This document shows positions 61,724 to 64,000 of a DNA stretch of 64,000 bases, piece after piece (the stretch's first letter is position 1; the number at the start of each line of letters is the position of its first letter). Location of the stretch: the NCBI GenBank assembly GCA_002840895.1, contig PHCZ01000006.1:1-64000 (forward strand). The letters run 5' to 3'. Position numbers and translations under genes: made by a program. Source of the stretch: Bacteroidetes bacterium HGW-Bacteroidetes-8 (lineage in GTDB: Bacteria; Bacteroidota; Bacteroidia; Bacteroidales; UBA932). A model generated the notes under the pieces. The model was not told where the DNA came from. It saw nothing but the letters and a program-made list of their open reading frames with translations, and did no database searches.

Positions 61724-62911
61724 ATGAAAAATAGATTTAACATCCGGCAGATTTTGTCGTTAATCCTGGCCATAACTATGTTTTCGGCCTGTAGTCAAAC
61801 TAAAGAGGAGAGGGCTCAGGAGCAGATGGGGATAATCTTAGACAGTACCGGGGCAGTTGGCCTTGCAGTTGCTGTGGTTAAGGATGGAGAGATAGTTTAC
61901 AGCGCCACTTTCGGTAAAAAGAGTATAGAGGAGGGAACACCAATTGCTCAGGAGGATATCTTTAGGATTGCCTCAATCTCTAAATCATTCACAACAACCG
62001 CGCTAATGACCTTGGTAGAGAAGGGGAAACTCAGCCTGGATATGGATGTAAGTGATCTAATTGGGTTTCAGGTAAGAAATCCGAAGTTCCCGGATGTGGT
62101 AATAACCTTAAAGATGTTGCTGTCGCACTCATCAAGTCTTAACGATTCTCAGGGGTATTTTCGTCTGGACTACCTAAACCCTGCAACCAATCCGGATTTT
62201 GCAAAGTGTTACAACGACTACCAGCCCGGTTCAAAATATGAGTATTGTAACTTAGGATTCAATACTATAGGAGCTATTGTGGAAAAATATTCGGGTGTAA
62301 GATTCGACAACTATATTGCAGAGGTGATCTTAAAGCCACTCGGGCTCTATGCAAGCTTTAACCCGGACTCTCTGGATCCGGCAAAGTTTGTTCCCCTTTA
62401 CAGCTACGAACCAATCGACACACTTGAGGGATCGGAGAAGATATTCAAACACCAGCCGATGGCATATGTGAGCAGGGCAAAGGAGATAGACTCTGCCTAT
62501 GTAATGGGTTACAGCACACCTCTCTTCTCGCCTACTGGAGGAATGAAGATATCTGCATATGACCTTGCCCGCTATATGGTAATGCATATGAATTATGGTG
62601 TGGTACCGGCAACCGGAGTCAGGATTATTTCCCAAGAGAGTGCAAAACAGATGCAATCCCCTGTTATTGAGACAGGAGCAGGTGAGTTCTATTGCTTTGC
62701 TTTGAGGACAAGCGAAAATCTCATCCCGGGGGAGAAGATGGTTGGCCACACAGGGTCTGCCTATGGTCTTTACAGCGCAATGTTTTTTGAGCCTGAGAAG
62801 AGATTCGGAATCGTTATGATGACAAACGGATACTCGCCTGCATACAAGAATGGGTTTACCACCATTCAGGGAGATGTTACAAGGGCACTTTACGATATCT
62901 TTATTAAGTAA
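61724..62911 (+). CDS. Serine hydrolase lipoprotein (beta-lactamase/class C-like)
   Basis: A 395-residue lipoprotein (lipobox TMFSACSQ) with a penicillin-binding/class C beta-lactamase fold. The SxxK motif lies in IASISKSFTTTALM (Ser about 84, Lys about 87), the Y-x-N in KYEYCNLGFN, and the third box in GHTGSAYG. Members are D-Ala peptidases, esterases or lactamase relatives; activity cannot be fixed from sequence. It has its own promoter with an upstream inverted repeat. A glycosyltransferase gene follows 33 bp later. Confidence 0.88.
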   Translation: MKNRFNIRQILSLILAITMFSACSQTKEERAQEQMGIILDSTGAVGLAVAVVKDGEIVYSATFGKKSIEEGTPIAQEDIFRIASISKSFTTTALMTLVEKGKLSLDMDVSDLIGFQVRNPKFPDVVITLKMLLSHSSSLNDSQGYFRLDYLNPATNPDFAKCYNDYQPGSKYEYCNLGFNTIGAIVEKYSGVRFDNYIAEVILKPLGLYASFNPDSLDPAKFVPLYSYEPIDTLEGSEKIFKHQPMAYVSRAKEIDSAYVMGYSTPLFSPTGGMKISAYDLARYMVMHMNYGVVPATGVRIISQESAKQMQSPVIETGAGEFYCFALRTSENLIPGEKMVGHTGSAYGLYSAMFFEPEKRFGIVMMTNGYSPAYKNGFTTIQGDVTRALYDIFIK

Positions 62912-62944
62912 ATTTATCTATCTCTTTAGCCAATAAAAAGCGGG

Positions 62945-64000
62945 ATGAAAAGGGTTCTGATAATAACATACTACTGGCCGCCGGCCGGGGGGTCAGGTGT
63001 TCAGCGCTGGCTCAAGTTTGTCAAATACCTGCGGGAGTTTGGCTATGAGCCGGTTGTCTACACACCTCTCAACCCGGAGTTTATGGCAGTAGACAAAACT
63101 CTTCTAAGCGAGATCCCGGCCGGCGTAGAGGTGATCAAGAGAGAGATTACAGAGCCCTACTCAATCTACAAGCTCTTTACCGGTAAAAAGAGGAGCGGAG
63201 TCAAACCAGGATTTATCAAAAGCAGTAACGGAAAATCTAGAATTTCGGAGAGGGTATCTCTTTTTATACGGAGCAACCTCTTTATTCCGGATCCAAAAAT
63301 GTTGTGGATATCACCATCTGCACGCTTTCTAATCAAATACCTAAAAAAGAGTAGTGTAGATGCAATTGTAAGCACAGGACCGCCACACTCAATGCACCTT
63401 ATTGCAAAACGGGTATCAAAGGCAACAGGAATCCCGTGGCTGGCAGATTTTCGCGACCCCTGGACAAAGATGTACAACTTCAAATATCTGGGCTGTACAA
63501 AACCCATTCTCTCGCTTCACAAAAAAATGGAGAGGGGTGTAATCAAGAGTGCAGACGCCGTTGTTACAGTCACAAATACAATAGCCGCAGAGCTCCAGGA
63601 GCTCAACCCAAAAAGGAGAGTCGAGGTAATCACAAACGGATACGACAGTGCAGATTTTAAGGAGATGGATGTTATGCCTGAGGAGAAGTTCACCATAACC
63701 TATACCGGACTGTTTGTGAGCACCCAAAACCCAACTGTTTTATGGAAGACTCTTGGGGAGAGAGTGGGGGCCGGCAAAACCGGCTTGGCAGAGAGTTTGC
63801 AAATTAGACTGATAGGCCATATAGATAGCTCTGTTCTGGAGGATATTGCAAAATACGGCTTGGAGCCATATCTGGTCAAGATGGACTATATGCCTCACAA
63901 TGAGGTAATACAAAAACAGAGAGCGGCTACTGTTCTGTTGCTCGCCTCCGGGCGTGAACCGGAGTCTGCAGGAATAATGACCGGGAAATTTTTTGAGTAT
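62945..64000 (+). CDS. Glycosyltransferase (family 4-like), cut by window end
   Basis: An open frame from the ATG at 62945 (MKRVLIITYYWPPAGGSGVQRWLKF) running 352 codons to the window edge with no stop; it is absent from the ORF track for that reason. The N-terminal part, GGSGVQRWLKFVKYLREFGYEPVV, is the GT4 acceptor domain; IPWLADFRDPWTKM and VTNTIAAELQ come in the middle; and TYTGLFVSTQNPTV starts the donor domain. It likely builds surface polysaccharide in the cytoplasm. It sits 33 bp after the serine hydrolase and could belong to a polysaccharide cluster beyond the window. Confidence 0.85.
   Translation, partial: MKRVLIITYYWPPAGGSGVQRWLKFVKYLREFGYEPVVYTPLNPEFMAVDKTLLSEIPAGVEVIKREITEPYSIYKLFTGKKRSGVKPGFIKSSNGKSRISERVSLFIRSNLFIPDPKMLWISPSARFLIKYLKKSSVDAIVSTGPPHSMHLIAKRVSKATGIPWLADFRDPWTKMYNFKYLGCTKPILSLHKKMERGVIKSADAVVTVTNTIAAELQELNPKRRVEVITNGYDSADFKEMDVMPEEKFTITYTGLFVSTQNPTVLWKTLGERVGAGKTGLAESLQIRLIGHIDSSVLEDIAKYGLEPYLVKMDYMPHNEVIQKQRAATVLLLASGREPESAGIMTGKFFEY

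Noticed and set aside
62330-63727. Minus-strand ORFs opposite the serine hydrolase and glycosyltransferase
   Set aside because: They overlap genes with full family motifs on the plus strand; the glycosyltransferase is missing from the track only because it runs off the window.

Overview
The window looks like a chromosomal segment of a Bacteroidota member, most likely order Bacteroidales. Three things suggest this: recurrent -7 boxes of the Bacteroidota type (TAnnTTTG) in front of genes, Bacteroidota-style protein families (MnmG, YbeY, a TonB-type protein, an exported Ntn hydrolase, the coaX to PpiD cluster), and moderate-to-low GC. Genus is not resolved. Gene calls rest on reading the supplied translations and the DNA; no database search was run.

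Layout. 0.1-5.3 kb (minus): nitroreductase, pirin, an AraC regulator, folK, a DUF59 protein, sufE and sufS. 5.4-10.3 kb (plus): ruvA, gcvH, threonine aldolase, acyl-CoA ligase and a GNAT protein. 10.3-13.5 kb (minus): mnmG, ybeY and an AhpD-like protein; two parS-like 16-mers and a degenerate repeat lie here. 13.5-16.7 kb (plus): malate dehydrogenase, tRNA-Ala(GGC), a TonB-type protein and hflX. 16.7-26.7 kb is mixed: DmpA-like peptidase, hydrolase, a lipoprotein, fumarate reductase/succinate dehydrogenase B and A (no cytochrome subunit beside them), a GH20 hexosaminidase, an Ntn hydrolase and ruvB. A 400-bp AT-rich gap with DnaA-box-like 9-mers follows. 27.1-37.8 kb (plus) is a long collinear run: mfd, coaX, an outer-membrane protein, a TPR protein, lptC, a CorC/GldE-like protein and a PpiD-like foldase. 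38-45.4 kb holds ychF, an exported nuclease/phosphatase, ksgA, an orphan ABC permease and mutS.

45.4-61.6 kb is the accessory part and the most interesting. A LytS-type histidine kinase and a LytTR response regulator are followed by three plus-strand operons. Each of the three is preceded by the same element: two direct repeats of the form ACCrCTnr-TCAyATT offset by exactly 20 bp, then a -7 region at an identical distance. The half-site resembles the recognition motif I recall for E. coli YehT/BtsR, a LytTR regulator. I infer a self-contained LytTR regulon of about 14 genes: an exported protein, an S41 peptidase lipoprotein, membrane proteins (including DUF4395 and a CPBP protease), two paralogous MDR reductases, a cysteine-rich C_GCAxxG_C_C protein overlapping a cysteine desulfurase, a TPR protein, and a lipoprotein hydrolase. 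A separate minus-strand ECF sigma operon sits inside this block, and a decayed gene fragment marks a junction. 61.7-64 kb has a serine hydrolase lipoprotein and a glycosyltransferase cut by the window end.

Other regulatory observations: a 19-bp direct repeat with 21-bp period at the pirin promoter, next to the AraC gene; and very short or absent leaders at ksgA, mutS, coaX and mfd, where the start codon lies 4-10 nt after the -7 box.
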